Assembly: GCA_963932145.1 (NCBI GenBank)
Contig: OZ010577.1
Span: 14,857,889 to 14,921,888, forward strand
Reading direction: 5' to 3'
DNA length: 64,000 bases
From: Acanthosepion lycidas
Taxonomy: Eukaryota > Mollusca > Cephalopoda > Sepiida > Sepiidae
The translations under genes and the position numbers were made by a program. How positions within the stretch are numbered: position 1 is the first letter of the stretch; every line of letters starts with the position of its first letter. This document shows, piece after piece, positions 25,580 through 39,847 of this stretch. The notes under the pieces were generated by a model. That model saw only the letters and a list, made by a program, of their open reading frames with translations, was not told the DNA's origin and searched no databases.

Positions 25580-28393
25580 GTGAGCGTAGCATGCAAAGGT
25601 TACGACTCACGTAACAGGGATTTCCTTGAAAAACTGTGTGGACGCAAAATGGGTGATCGCTGTATGTTTCTCTCCTGCCGTGCGTTCTATTTACCTTTAC
25701 ATTCTTTCATTTAACTTTATGAACAGGCAAGAGCCTCCTCTGAAACCGGCTTACAATTATTTTTCATTCGAACTCATACAGTGAGCGTAGCATGCAAAGG
25801 TTACGAATCACGTAACAGGGATTTCCTTGAAAAACTGTGTGGACGCAAAATGGGTGATCGCTGTATGTTTCTCTCCTGCCGTGCGTTCTATTTACCTTTA
25901 CATTCTTTCATTTCACTTTATGAACAGGCAAGAGCCTCCTCTAAAACCGGCTTGCAATTATTTTTCATTCGAACTCATACACTGAGCGTAGCATGCAAAG
26001 GATACTATTCATATAACAGGGATTTCCTTGAAAAACTGTGTGGACGCAAAGTGGGTGATCGCTGTATTTTTCTCTCCTGTCGTGCGTTCTATTTACCTTT
26101 ACATTCTTTCATTTAACTTTATGAACAGGTAAGAGCCTCCACTGAAACCGGCTTACAATTATTTTTAATTCGAACTCATACACTGAGCGTAGCATGCAAA
26201 GGATACTATTCATATAACAGGGATTTCCTTGAAAAACTGTGTGGACGCAAAGTGGGTGATCGCTGTATTTTTCTCTCCTGCCGTGCGTTCTATTTACCTT
26301 TACATTCTTTCATTTAACTTTATGAACAGGCAAGAGCCTCCTCTAAAACCGGCTTACAATTATTTTTCATTCGAACTCATACAGTGAGCGTAGCATGCAA
26401 AGGTTACGACTCACGTATCAGGGATTTCCTTGAAAAACTGTGTGGACGCAAAATGGGTGATCGCTGTATGTTTCTCTCCTACCGTGCGTTCTATTTACCT
26501 TTACATTCTTTCATTTCACTTTATGAACAGGCAAGGGCCTCCTCTAAAACCGGCTTACAATTATTTTTCATTCGAACTCATACAGTGAGCGTAGCATGCA
26601 AAGGTTACGACTCACGTAACAGGGATTTCCTTGAAAAACTGTGTGGACGCAAAATGGGTGATCGCTGTATGTTTCTCTCCTGCTTGCGTTCTATTTACCT
26701 TTACATTCTTTCATTTCACTTTATGAACAGGCAAGAGGCTCCTCTAAAAGCTGCTTACAATTATTTTTCATTCGAACTCATACAGTGAGAGTAGCATGCA
26801 AAGGTTACGACTCACGTAACAGGGATTTCCTTGAAAAACTGTGTGGACGCAAAGTGGGTGATCGCTGTATGTTTCTCTCCTGCCGTGCGTTCTATTTACC
26901 TTTACATTCTTTCATTTAACTTTATGAACAGGCAAGAGCCTCCTCTAAAGCCGGCTTACAATTATTTTTCATTCGAACTCATACAGTGAGCGTAGCATGC
27001 AAAGGATACTATTAATATAACAGGGATTTCCTTGAAAAACTGTGTGGACGCAAAGTGGGTGGTCGCTGTATATTTCTCTGCTGCCGTGCGTTCTATTTAC
27101 CTTTACATTCTTTCATTTCACTTTATGAACAGGCAAGAGCCTCCTCTAAAACCGGCTTACAATTAACCTTTCATTTGAACTCATACAGTGAGCGTAGCAT
27201 GCAAAGGTTACGACTCACGTAACAGGGATTTCCTTGAAAAAATGTGTGGACGCAAAATGGGTGATCGCTGTATGTTTCTCTCCTGCCGTGCGTTCTATTT
27301 ACCTTTACATTCTTTCATTTCACTTTATGAACAGGCAAGAGCCTCCTTTAAAACCGGCTTACAATTATTTTTCATTCGAACTCATACAGTGAGCGTAGCA
27401 TGCAAAGGTTACGACTCACGTAACGGGGATTTCCTTGAAAAACTGTGTGGACGTAAAATGGGTGATCGCTGTATGTTTCTCTCCTGCCGTGCGTTCTATT
27501 TACCTTTACATTCTTTCATTTCACTTTATGAACAGGCAAGAGCCTCCTCTAAAACCGGTTTACAATTTTTTTTCATTCGAACTCATACAGTGAGCGTAGC
27601 ATGCAAATGATACTATTCATATAACAGGGATTTCCTTGAAAAACTGTGTGGACGCAAAATGGGTGATCGCTGTATGTTTCTCTCCTGCCGTGCGTTCTAT
27701 TTACCTTTACATTCTTTCATTTAACTTTATGAACAGGCAAGAGGCTCCTCTAAAAGCTGCTTACAATTATTTTTCATTCGAACTCATACAGTGAGCGTAG
27801 CATGCAACGGTTACGACTCACGTAACAGGGATTTCCTTGAAAAACTGTGTGGACGCAAAATGAGTGATCGCTGTATGTTTCTCTCCTGCCGTGCGTTCTA
27901 TTTACCTTTACATTCTTTCATTTAACTTTATGAACAGGCAAGAGCCTCCTATAAAAGCTGCTTACAATTATTTTTCATTCGAACTCATACAGTGAGCGTA
28001 GCATGCAAAGGTTACGACTCACGTAACAGGGATTTCCTTGAAAAAATGTGTGGACGCAAAATGGGTGATCGCTGTATGTTTTTCTCCTGCCGTGCGTTCT
28101 ATTTACCTTTACATTCTTTCATTTAACTTTATGAACAGGCAAGAGCCTCCTCTAAAACCGGCTTACAATTATTTTTCATTCGAACTCATACACTGAGCGT
28201 AGCATGCAAAGTATACTATTCATATAACAGGGATTTCCTTGAAAAACTGTGTGGACGCAAAGTGGGTGATCGCTGTATGTTTCTCTCCTGCCGTGCGTTC
28301 TATTTACCTTTACATTCTTTCATTTAATTTTATGAACAGGCAAGAGCCTCCTCTAAAACCGGCTTACAATTATTTTTCATTCGAACTCATACA
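25580..28393 (+). repeat. Mixed monomers between duplicated blocks
   Basis: Fourteen units. The cassette S-box unit ending TTTAAC, GAAACCGGC, S-box unit with GGCTTGCAA, Y-box unit occurs at 25580-26182. The unit at 26585 lost one base in the TGCCGTGCG stretch near 26684. The unit at 26987 has the TATTAATAT box and carries the +1 marker near 27163. Units 27791 and 27992 (CAACGG with AAAATGAGTG, then AAAAAATGTG with TTTTCTCC) foreshadow the pair found in the 41-48 kb HOR. Confidence 0.65.
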
Positions 28394-31300
28394 GTGAGCG
28401 TAGCATGCAAAGGTTACGACTCACGTAACAGGGATTTCCTTGAAAAACTGTGTGGACGCAAAATGGGTGATCGCTGTATGTTTCTCTCCTGCCGTGCGTT
28501 CTATTTACCTTTACATTCTTTCATTTAACTTTATGAACAGGCAAGAGCCTCCTCTGAAACCGGCTTACAATTATTTTTCATTCGAACTCATACAGGGAGC
28601 GTAGCATGCAAAGGCTACGACTCACGTAACAGGGATTTCCTTGAAAAACTGTGTGGACGCAAAATGGGTGATCGCTGTATGTTCTCTCCTGCCGTGCGTT
28701 CTATTTACCTTTACATTCTTTCATTTCACTTTATGAACAGGCAAGAGCCTCCTCTAAAACCGGCTTGCAATTATTTTTCATTCGAACTCATACACTGAGC
28801 GTAGCATGCAAAGGATACTATTCATATAACAGGGATTTCCTTGAAAAACTGTGTGGACGCAAAGTGGGTGATCGCTGTATGTTTCTCTCCTGACGTGCGT
28901 TCTATTTACCTTTACATTCTTTCATTTAACTTTATGAACAGGAAAGAGCCTCCACTAAAACCGGCTTACAATTATTTTTCATTCGAACTCATACAGTGAG
29001 CGTAGCATGCAAAGGTTACTATTCATATAACAGAGATTTCCTTGAAAAACTGTGTGGACGCAAAGTGGGTGATCGCTGTATGTTTCTCTCCTGACGTGCG
29101 TTCTATTTACCTTTACATTCTTTCATTTAACTTTATGAACAGGCAAGAGCCTCCACTAAAACCGGCTTACAATTATTTTTCATTCGAACTCATACAGTGA
29201 GCGTAACATGCAAAGGTTACGACTCACGTAACAGGGATTTACTTGAAAAACTGTGTGGACGCAAAGTGGGTGATCGCTGTATGTTTCTCTCCTGCCGTGA
29301 GTTCTATTTACCTTTACATTCTTTCATTTCACTTTATGAACAGGCAAGAGCCTCCTCTAAAACCGGCTTACAATTATTTTTCATTCGAACTCATACACTG
29401 AGCGTAGCATGCAAAGGATACTATTCATATAACAGGGATTTCCTTGAAAAACTGTGTGGACGCAAAGTGGGTGATCGCTGTATGTTTCTCTCCTGCCGTG
29501 CGTTCTATTTACCTTTACATTCTTTCATTTAACTTTATGAACAGGCAAGAGCCTCCTCTAAAACCGGCTTACAATTATTTTTCATTCGAACTCATACAGT
29601 GAGCGTAGCATGCAAAGGTTACGACTCACGTAACAGGGATTTCCTTGAAAAACTGTGTGGACGCAAAATGGGTGATCGCTGTATGTTTCTCTCCTACCGT
29701 GCGTTCTATTTACCTTTACATTCTTTCATTTCACTTTATGAACAGGCAAGAGGCTCCTCTAAAAGCTGCTTACAATTATTTTTCATTCGAACTCATACAG
29801 TGAGAGTAGCATGCAAAGGTTACGACTCACGTAACAGGGATTTCCTTGAAAAACTGTGTGGACGCAAAATGGGTGATCGCTGTATGTTTCTCTCCTGCCG
29901 TGCGTTCTATTTACCTTTACATTCTTTCATTTCACTTTATGAACAGGCAAGGGTCTCCTCTAAAACCGGCTTACAATTATTTTTCATTCGAACTCATACA
30001 GTGAGCGTAGCATGCAAAGGATACTATTAATATAACAGGGATTTCCTTGAAAAACTGTGTGGACGCAAAGTGGGTGATCGCTGTATGTTTTTCTCCTGCC
30101 GTGCGTTCTATTTACCTTTACATTCTTTCATTTCACTTTATGAACAGGCAAGAGCCTCCTCTAAAACCGGCTTACAATTAACTTTTCATTCGAACTCATA
30201 CAGTGAGCGTAGCATGCAAAGGTTACGACTCACGTAACAGGGATTTCCTTGAAAAACTGTGTGGACGCAAAGTGGGTGATCGCTGTATGTTTTTCTCCTG
30301 CCGTGCGTTCTATTTACCTTTACATTCTTTCATTTCACTTTATGAACAGGCAAGGGTCTCCTCTAAAACCGGCTTACAATTATTTTTCATTCGAACTCAT
30401 ACAGTGGGCGTAGCATGCAAAGGATACTATTCATATTACAGGGATTTCCTTGAAAAACTGTGTGGACGCAAAATGGGTGATCGCTGTATGTTTCTCTCCT
30501 GCCGTCTGTTCTATTTACCTTTACATTCTTTCATTTAACTTTATGAACAGGCAAGAGCCTCCTCTAAAAGCTGCTTACAATTATTTTTCATTCGAACTCA
30601 TACAGTGAGCGTAGCATGCAAAGGTTACGACTCACGTAACAGGGATTTCCTTGAAAAAATGTGTGGATGCAAAATGGGTGATCGCTGTATATTTTTCTCC
30701 TGCCGTGCCTTCTATTTACCTTTACATTCTTTCATTTCACTTTATGAACAGGCAAGAGCCACCTCTAAAACCGGCTTACAATTATTTTTCATTCGAACTC
30801 ATACAGTGAGCGTAGCATGCAAAGGTTACGATTCACGTAACAGGGATTTCCTTGAAAAAATGTGTGGACGCAAAATGGGTGATCGCTGTATGTTTCTCTC
30901 CTGCCGTGCGTTCTATTTACCTTTACATTCTTTCATTTCACTTTATGAACAGGCAAGTGCCTCCTCTAAAACATGCTTAGAATTATTTTTCATTCGAACT
31001 CATACAGTGAGCGTAGCATGCAAAGGTTACGACTCACGTAACGGGGATTTCCTTGAAAAACTGTTTGGACGCAAAATGGGTGATCGCTGTATGTTTCTCT
31101 CCTGCCGTGCGTTCTATTTACCTTTACATTCTTTCATTTCACTTTATGAACAGGCAAGAGCCTCCTCTAAAACCGGCTTACAATTATTTTTCATTCGAAC
31201 TCATACAGTGAGCGTAGCAGGCAAAGGTTACGACTCACGTAACAGGGATTTCCTTGAAAAACTGTGTGGACGCAAAATGGGTGATCGCTGTATGTTTCTC

Positions 31301-34300
31301 TACTGCCGTGCGTTCTATTTACCTTTACATTCTTTCATTTAACTTTATGAACAGGCAAGAGCCTCCTCTGAAACCGGCATACAATTATTTTTCATTCGAA
31401 CTCATACAGGGAGCGTAGCATGCAAAGGCTACGACTCACGTAACAGGGATTTCCTTGAAAAACTGTGTGGACGCAAAATGGGTGATCGCTGTATGTTTCT
31501 CTCCTGCCGTGCGTTCTATTTACCTTTACATTCTTTCATTTCACTTTATGAACAGGCAAGAGCCTCCTCTAAAACCGGCTTGCAATTATTTTTCATTCGA
31601 ACTCATACACTGAGCGTAGCATGCAAAGGATACTATTCATATAACAGGGGTTTCCTTGAAAAACTGTGTGGACGCAAAGTGGGTGATCGCTGTATGTTTC
31701 TCTCCTGACGTGCGTTCTATTTACCTTTACATTCTTTCATTTAACTTTATGAACAGGCAAGAGCCTCCACTAAAACCGGCTTACAATTATTTTTCATTCG
31801 AACTCATACAGTGAGCGTAGCATGCAAAGGTTACTATTCATATAACAGGGATTTACTTGAAAAACTGTGTGGACGCAAAGTGGGTGATCGCTGTATGTTT
31901 CTCTCCTGACGTGCGTTCTATTTACCTTTACATTCTTTCATTTAACTTTATGAACAGGCAAGAGCCTCCACTAAAACCGGCTTACAATTATTTTTCATTC
32001 GAACTCATACAGTGAGCGTAACATGCAAAGGTTACGACTCACGTAACAGGGATTTACTTGAAAAACTGTGTGGACGCAAAGTGGGTGATCGCTGTATGTT
32101 TCTCTCCTGCCGTGCGTTCTATTTACCTTTACATTCTTTCATTTCACTTTATGAACAGGCAAGAGCCTCCTCTAAAACCGGCTTACAATTAACTTTTCAT
32201 TCGAACTCATACAGTGAGCGTAGCATGCAAAGGTTACGACTCACGTAACAGGGATTTACTTGAAAAAATGTGTGGACGCAAAGTGGGTGATCGCTTTATG
32301 TTTCTCTCCTGCCGTGCGTTCTATTTACCTTTACATTCTTTCATTTAACTTTATGAACAGGCAAGGGCCTCCTCTAAAACTGGCTTACAATTATTTTTCA
32401 TTCGAACTCATACAGTGAGCGTAGCATGCAAAGGTTACGACTCACGTAACAGGGATTTCCTTGAAAAACTGTGTGGACGCAAAGTGGGTGATCGCTGTAT
32501 GTTTCTCTCCTGACGTGCGTTCTATTTACCTTTACATTCTTTCATTTAACTTTATGAACAGGCAAGAGCCTCCACTAAAACCGGCTTACAATTATTTTTC
32601 ATTCGAACTCATACAGTGAGCGTAACATGCAAAGGTTACGACTCACGTAACAGGGATTTACTTGAAAAACTGTGTGGACGCAAAGTGGGTGATCGCTGTA
32701 TGTTTCTCTCCTGCCGTGCGTTCTATTTACCTTTACATTCTTTCATTTCACTTTATGAACAGGCAAGAGCCTCCTCTAAAACCGGCTTACAATTAACTTT
32801 TCATTCGAACTCATACAGTGAGCGTAGCATGCAAAGGTTACGACTCACGTAACAGAGATTTACTTGAAAAAATGTGTGGACGCAAAGTGGGTGATCGCTT
32901 TATGTTTCTCTCCTGCCGTGCGTTCTATTTACCTTTACATTCTTTCATTTAACTTTATGAACAGGCAAGGGCCTCCTCTAAAACTGGCTTACAATTATTT
33001 TTCATTCGAACTCATACAGTGAGCGTAGCATGCAAAGGTTACGACTCACGTAACAGGGATTTCCTTGAAAAAATGTGTGGATGCAAAATGGGTGATCGCT
33101 CTATATTTTTCTCCTGCCGTGCGTTCTATTTACCTTTACATTCTTTCATTTCACATTATGAACAGGCAAGAGCCACCTCTAAAACCGGCTTACAATTATT
33201 TTTCATTCGAACTCATACAGTGGGCGTAGCATGCAAAGGATACTATTCATATTACAGGGATTTCCTTGAAAAACTGTGTGGACGCAAAATGGGTGATCGC
33301 TGTATGTTTCTCTCCTGCCGTCTGTTCTATTTACCTTTACATTCTTTCATTTAACTTTATGAACAGGCAAGAGGCTCCTCTAAAAGCTGCTTACAATTAT
33401 TTTTCATTCGAACTCATACAGTGAGCGTAGCATGCAACGGTTATGACTCACGTAACAGGGATTTCCTTGAAAAACTGTGTGGACGCAAAATGAGTGATCG
33501 CTGTATGTTTCTCTCCTGCCGTGCGTTCTATTTACCTTTACATTCTTTCATTTATCTTTATGAACAGGCAAGAGCCTCCTCTAAAAGCTGCTTACAATTA
33601 TTTTTCATTCGAACTCATACAGTGAGCGTAGCATGCAAAGGTTACGACTCACGTAACAGGGATTTCCTTGAAAAAATGTGTGGACGCAAAATGGGTGATC
33701 GCTCTATATTTTTCTCCTGCCGTGCGTTCTATTTACCTTTACATTCTTTCATTTCACTTTATGAACAGGCAAGAGCCTCCTTTAAAACCGGCTTACAATT
33801 ATTTTTCATTCGAACTCATACAGTGAGCGTAGCATGCAAAGGTTACGATTCACGTAACAGGGATTTCCTTGAAAAAATGTGTGGACGCAAAATGGGTGAT
33901 CGCTGTATGTTTCTCTCCTGCCGTGCGTTCTATTTACCTTTACATTCTTTCATTTCACTTTATGAACAGGCAAGAGCCTCCTCTAAAACCTGCTTAGAAT
34001 TATTTTTCATTCGAACTCATACAGTGAGCGTAGCATGCAAAGGTTACGACTCACGTAACGGGGATTTCCTTGAAAAACTGTTTGGACGCAAAATCGGTGA
34101 TCGCTGTATGTTTCTCTCCTGCCGTGCGTTCTATTTACCTTTACATTCTTTCATTTCCCTTTATGAACAGGGAAGAGCCTCCTCTAAAACCGGCTTACAA
34201 TTATTTTTCATTCGAACTCATACAGTGGGCGTAGCATGCAAAGGATACTATTCATATTACAGGGATTTCCTTGAAAAACTGTGTGGACGCAAAATGGGTG

Positions 34301-34425
34301 ATCGCTGTATGTTTCTCTCCTGCCGTCTGTTCTATTTACCTTTACATTCTTTCATTTAACTTTATGAACAGGCAAGAGCCTCCTCTAAAGCCGGCTTACA
34401 ATTATTTTTCATTCGAACTCATACA
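28394..34425 (+). repeat. Fourteen-unit offset duplication, trimer duplication and GTGGGCG cassettes
   Basis: Units 28595-29397 recur at 31409-32213, 2814 bp on, sharing ATACAGGGAGCG with GGCTACGACTC, TCCTGACGTG, the box intermediate GGTTACTATTC and GTAACATGC. Units 32012-32214 recur at 32616-32818, about 604 bp on, sharing GTAACATGC, the +1 marker and GCTTTATG. A Y-box unit with GTGGGCG, CATATTACAGG and CCGTCTGTTC appears at 30404, 33220 and 34225. It neighbours units with TGTGGATGC and GCCACCTCT (30605, 33019) or CTGTTTGGACGC (31007, 34024). One base is missing near 28682. Several overlapping duplication events are needed to explain this order. Confidence 0.8.
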
Positions 34426-35430
34426 GTGAGCGTAGCATGCTAAGGTTACGACTCACGTAACAGGGATTTCCTTGAAAAACTGTGTGGACGCAAAATGGGT
34501 GCTCGCTGTATGTTTCTCTCCTGCCGTGCGTTCTATTTACCTTTACATTCTTTCATTTCACTTCATGAACAGGCAAGGGCCTCCTCTAAAACCGGCTTAC
34601 AATTATTTTTCATTCGAACTCATACACTGAGCGTAGCATGCAAAGGATACTATTCATATAACAGGGATTTCCTTGAAAAACTGTGTGGACGCAAAGTGGG
34701 TGATCGCTGTATGTTTCTCTCCTGCCGTGCGTTCTATTTACCTTTACATTCTTTCATTTAACTTTATGAACAGGCAAGAGCCTCCTCTAAAACCGGCTTA
34801 CAATTATTTTTCATTCGAACTCATACAGTGAGCGTAGCATGCAAAGGTTACGACTCACGTAACAGGGATTTCCTTGAAAAACTGTGTGGACTTAAAATGG
34901 GTGATCGCTGTATGTTTCTCTCCTACCGTGCGTTCTATTTACCTTTACATTCTTTCATTTCACTTTATGAACAGGCAAGGGCCTCCTCTAAAACCGGCTT
35001 ACAATTATTTTTCATTCGAACTCATACAGTGAGCGTAGCATGCAAAGGTTACGACTCACGTAACAGGGATTTCCTTGAAAAATTGTGTGGACGCAAAGTG
35101 GGTGATCGCTGTATGTTTCTCTCCTGCCGTGCGTTCTATTTACCTTTACATTCTTTCATTTCACTTTATGAACAGGCAAGAGGCTCCTCTAAAAGCTGCT
35201 TACAATTATTTTTCATTCGAACTCATACAGTGAGCGTAGCATGCAAAGGTTACGACTCACGTAACAGGGATTTCCTTGAAAAACTGTGTGGACGCAAAGT
35301 GGGTGATCGCTGTATGTTTCGCTCCTGCCGTGCGTTCTATTTACCTTTACATTCTTTCATTTCACTTTATGAACAGGCAAGGGTCTCCACTAAAACCGGC
35401 TTACAATTATTTTTCATTCGAACTCATACA
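34426..35430 (+). repeat. Mixed monomers, including a TGCTAAGG unit
   Basis: Five units. The first (34426) follows AAAGCCGGC and has GCATGCTAAGG, a stop in the open frame, plus GGGTGCTCGC. It resembles the units at 24373 and 63759. The others are S-box units with TAC at codon 33 or AAAAGCTGC tails and one Y-box unit at 34627. No duplication confined to this stretch is seen. Confidence 0.6.
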
Positions 35431-38400
35431 GTGAGCGTAGCATCCAAAGGTTACGACTCACGTAACAGGGATTTCCTTGAAAAACTGTGTGGACGCAAAA
35501 TGGGTGATCGCTGTACGTTTCTCTCCTGCCGTGCGTTCTATTTACCTTTACATTCTTTCATTTCACTTTATGAACAGGCAAGGGTCTCCTCTAAAACCGG
35601 CTTACAAATATTTTTCATTCGAACTCATACAGTGAGCGTAGCATGCAAAGGATACTATTAATATAACAGGGATTTCCTTCAAAAACTGTGTGGACGCAAA
35701 GTGGGTGATCGCTGTATGTTTTTCTCCTGCCGTGCGTTCTATTTACCTTTACATTCTTTCATTTCACTTTATGAACAGGCAAGAGCCTCCTCTAAAACCG
35801 GCTTACAATTAACTTTTCATTCGAACTCATACAGTGAGCGTAGCATGCAAAGGTTACGACTCACGTAACAGGGATTTACTTGAAAAAATCTGTGGACGCA
35901 AAGTGGGTGATCGCTGTATGTTTCTCTCCTGCCGTGCGTTCTATTTACCTTTACATTCTTTCATTTAACTTTATGAACAGGCAAGGGCCTCCTCTAAAAC
36001 TGGCTTACAATTATTTTTCATTCGAACTCATACAGTGAGCGTAGCATGCAAAGGTTACGACTCACGTAACAGGGATTTCCTTGAAAAAATGTGTGGACGC
36101 AAAATGGGTGATCGCTCTATGTTTCTCTCCTGCCGTGCGTTCTATTTACCTTTACATTCTTTCATTTCACTTTATGAACAGGCAAGAGCCTCCTTTAAAA
36201 CCGGCTTACAATTATTTTTCATTCGAACTCATACAGTGAGCGTAGCATGCAAAGGTTACGACTCACGTAACGGGGATTTCCTTGAAAAAATGTGTGGACG
36301 CAAAATGGGTGATCGCTGTATGTTTCTCTCCTGCCGTGCGTTCTATTTACCTTTACATTCTTTCATTTCACTTTATGAACAGGCAAGAGCCTCCTCTAAA
36401 ACCGGCTTACAATTATTTTTCATTCGAACTCATACAGTGAGCGTAGCATGCAAAGGATACTATTCATATAACAGGGATTTCCTTGAAAAACTGTGTGGAC
36501 GCAAAATGGGTGATCGCTGTATGTTTCTCTCCTGCCGTGCGTTCTATTTACATTTACATTCTTTCATTTAACTTTATGAACAGGCAAGAGGCTCCTCTAA
36601 AAGCTGCTTACAATTATTTTTCATTCGAACTCATACAGTGAGCGTAGCATGCAACGGTTACGACTCACGTAACAGGGATTTCCTTGAAAAACTGTGTGGA
36701 CGCAAAATGAGTGATCGCTGTATGTTTCTCTCCTGCCGTGCGTTCTATTTACCTTTACATTCTTTCATTTCACTTTATGAACAGGCAAGAGCCTCCTCTA
36801 AAAGATGCTTACAATTATTTTTCATTCGAACTCATACAGTGAGCGTAGCATGCAAAGGTTACGACTCACGTAACAGGGATTTACTTGAAAAACTGTGTGG
36901 ACGCAAAGTGGGTGATCGCTGTATGTTTCTCTCGTGCCGTGCGTTCTATTTACCTTTACATTCTTTCATTTCACTTTATGAACAGGCAAGAGCCTCCTCT
37001 AAAACCGGCTTACAATTATTTTTCATTCGAACTCATACAGTGAGCGTAGCATGCAAAGGTTACAACTCACGTAACAGGGATTTCCTTGAAAAACTGTGTG
37101 GACGCAAAATGGGTGATCGCTGTATGTTTCTCTCCTGCCGTGCGTTCTATTTACCTTTACATTTTTTCATTTCACTTTATGAACAGGCAAGGGCCTACTC
37201 TAAAACCGGCTTACAATTATTTTTCATTCGAACTCATACAGTGAGCGTAGCATGCAAAGGTTACGACTCACGTAACATGGATTTACTTGAAAAACTGTGT
37301 GGACGCAAAGTGGGTGATCGCTGTATGTTTCTCTCCTGCCGTGCGTTCTATTTACCTTTACATTCTTTCATTTCACTTTATGAACAGGCAAGTGCCTCCT
37401 CTAAAACCGGCTTACAATTATTTTTCATTCGAACTCATACACTGAGCGTAGCATGCAAAGGATACTATTCATATAACAGGGATTTCCTTGAAAAACTGTG
37501 TGGACGCAAAGTGGGTGATCGCTGTATGTTTCTCTCCTGCCGTGCGTTCTATTTACATTTACATTCTTTCATTTAACTTTATGAACAGGCAAGAGGCTCC
37601 TCTAAAAGCTGCTTACAATTATTTTTCATTCGAACTCATACAGTGAGCGTAGCATGCAACGGTTACGACTCACGTAACAGGGATTTCCTTGAAAAACTGT
37701 GTGGACGCAAAATGAGTGATCGCTGTATGTTTCTCTCCTGCCGTGCGTTCTATTTACCTTTACATTCTTTTATTTCACTTTATGAACAGGCTCCTCTAAA
37801 ACCGGCTTACAATTATTTTTCATTCGAACTCATACAGTGAGCGTAGCATGCAAAGGTTACGACTCACGTAACAGGGATTTCCTTGAAAAACTGTGTGGAC
37901 GCAAAATGGGTGATCGCTGTATGTTTCTCTCCTGCCGTGCGTTCTATTTACCTTTACATTCTTTCATTTCACTTTATGAACAGGCAAGAGCCTCCTCTAA
38001 AGGATGCTTACAATTATTTTTCATTCGAACTCATACAGTGAGCGTAGCATGCAAAGGTTACGACTCACGTAACAGGGATTTACTTGAAAAACTGTGTGGA
38101 CGCAAAGTGGGTGATCGCTGTATGTTTCTCTCGTGCCGTGCGTTCTATTTACCTTTACATTCTTTCATTTCACTTTATGAACAGGCAAGAGCCTCCTCTA
38201 AAACCGGCTTACAATTATTTTTCATTCGAACTCATACAGTGAGCGTAGCATGCAAAGGTTACGACTCACGTAACAGGGATTTCCTTGAAAAACTGTGTGG
38301 ACGCAAAATGGGTGATCGCTGTATGTTTCTCTCCTGCCGTGCGTTCTATTTACCTTTACATTCTTTCATTTCACTTTATGAACAGACAAGAGCCTCCTCT

Positions 38401-39847
38401 AAAACCGGCTTACAATTATTTTTCATTCGAACTCATACAGTGAGCGTAGCATCCAAAGGTTACGACACACGTAACAGGGATTTCCTTGAAAAACTGTGTG
38501 GACGGAAAATGGGTGATCGCTGTATGTTTCTCTCCTGCCGTGCGTTCTATTTACCTTTACATTCTTTCATTTCACTTTATGAACAGGCAAGGGTCTCCTG
38601 TAAAACTGGCTTACAATTATTTTTTATTCGAACTCATACAGTGAGCGTAGCATGCAAAGGATACTATTAATATAACAGGGATTTCCTTCAAAAACTGTGT
38701 GGACGCAAAGTGGGTGATCACTGTATGTTTTTCTCCTGCCGTGCGTTCTATTTACCTTTACATTCTTTCATTTCACTTTATGAACAGGCAAGAGCCTCCT
38801 CTAAAACCGGCTTACAATTAACTTTTCATTCGAACTCATACAGTGAGCGTAGCATACAAAGGTTACGACTCACGTAACAGGGATTTACTTGAAAAAATAT
38901 GTGGATGCAAAGTGGGTGATAGCTGTATGTTTCTCTCCTGCCGTGCGTTCTATTTACCTTTACATTCTTTCATTTAACTTTATGAACAGGCAAGGGCCTC
39001 CTCTAAAACTGGCTTACAATTATTTTTCATTCGAACTCATACAGTGAGCGTAGCATGCAAAGGTTACGACTCACGTAACAGGGATTTCCTTGAAAAAATG
39101 TGTGGACGCAAAATGGGTGATCGCTCTATGTTTCTCTCCTGCCGTGCGTTCTATTTACCTTTACATTCTTTCATTTCACTTTATGAACAGGCAAGATCCT
39201 CCTTTAAAAACGGCTTACAATTATTTTTCATTCGAACTCATACAGTGAGCGTAGCATGCAAAGGTTACGACTCACGTAACGGGGATTTCCTTGAAAAAAT
39301 GTGTGGACGCAAAATGGGTGATCGCTGTATGTTTCTCTCCTGCCGTTCGTTCTATTTACCTTTACATTCTTTCATTTCACTTTATGAACAGGCAAGAGCC
39401 TCCTCTAAAACCGGCTTACAATTATTTTTCATTCGAACTCATACAGTGAGCGTAGCATGCAAAGGATACTATTCATATAACAGGGATTTCCTTGAAAAAC
39501 TGTGTGGACGCAAAATGGGTGATCGCTGTATGTTTCTCTCCTGCCGTGCGTTCTATTTACCTTTACATTCTTTCATTTAACTTTATGAACAGGCAAGAGG
39601 CTCCCCTAAAAGCTGCTTACAATTATTTTTCATTCGAACTCATACAGTGAGCGTAGCATGCAACGGTTACGACTCACGTAACAGGGATTTCCTTGAAAAA
39701 CTGTGTGGACGCAAAATGAGTGATCGCTGTATGTTTCTCTCCTGCCGTGCGTTCTATTTACCTTTACATTCTTTCATTTCACTTTATGAACAGGCAAGAG
39801 CCTCCTCTAAAACCGGCTTACAATTATTTTTCATTCGAACTCATACA
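35431..39847 (+). repeat. Fifteen-unit offset duplication with an inner six-unit duplication
   Basis: Units 35431-36838 recur at 38440-39847, 3009 bp on. Shared marks in order are GCATCCAAAGG, TATTAATAT with CCTTCAAAA and the +1 marker, TTACTT with a GTG codon 24, GATCGCTCTATG, AACGGGGAT, a Y-box unit, and CAACGG with AAAATGAGTG. Inside, units 36638-36839 resemble 37643-38038: CAACGG, then a TTACTT unit with CTCTCGTGCC. The unit at 37643 lost 7 bp between two GGC/AGC triplets near 37790, which sets it apart from its relatives. The 38440 copy has gathered more private changes than the 35431 copy. Confidence 0.8.
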
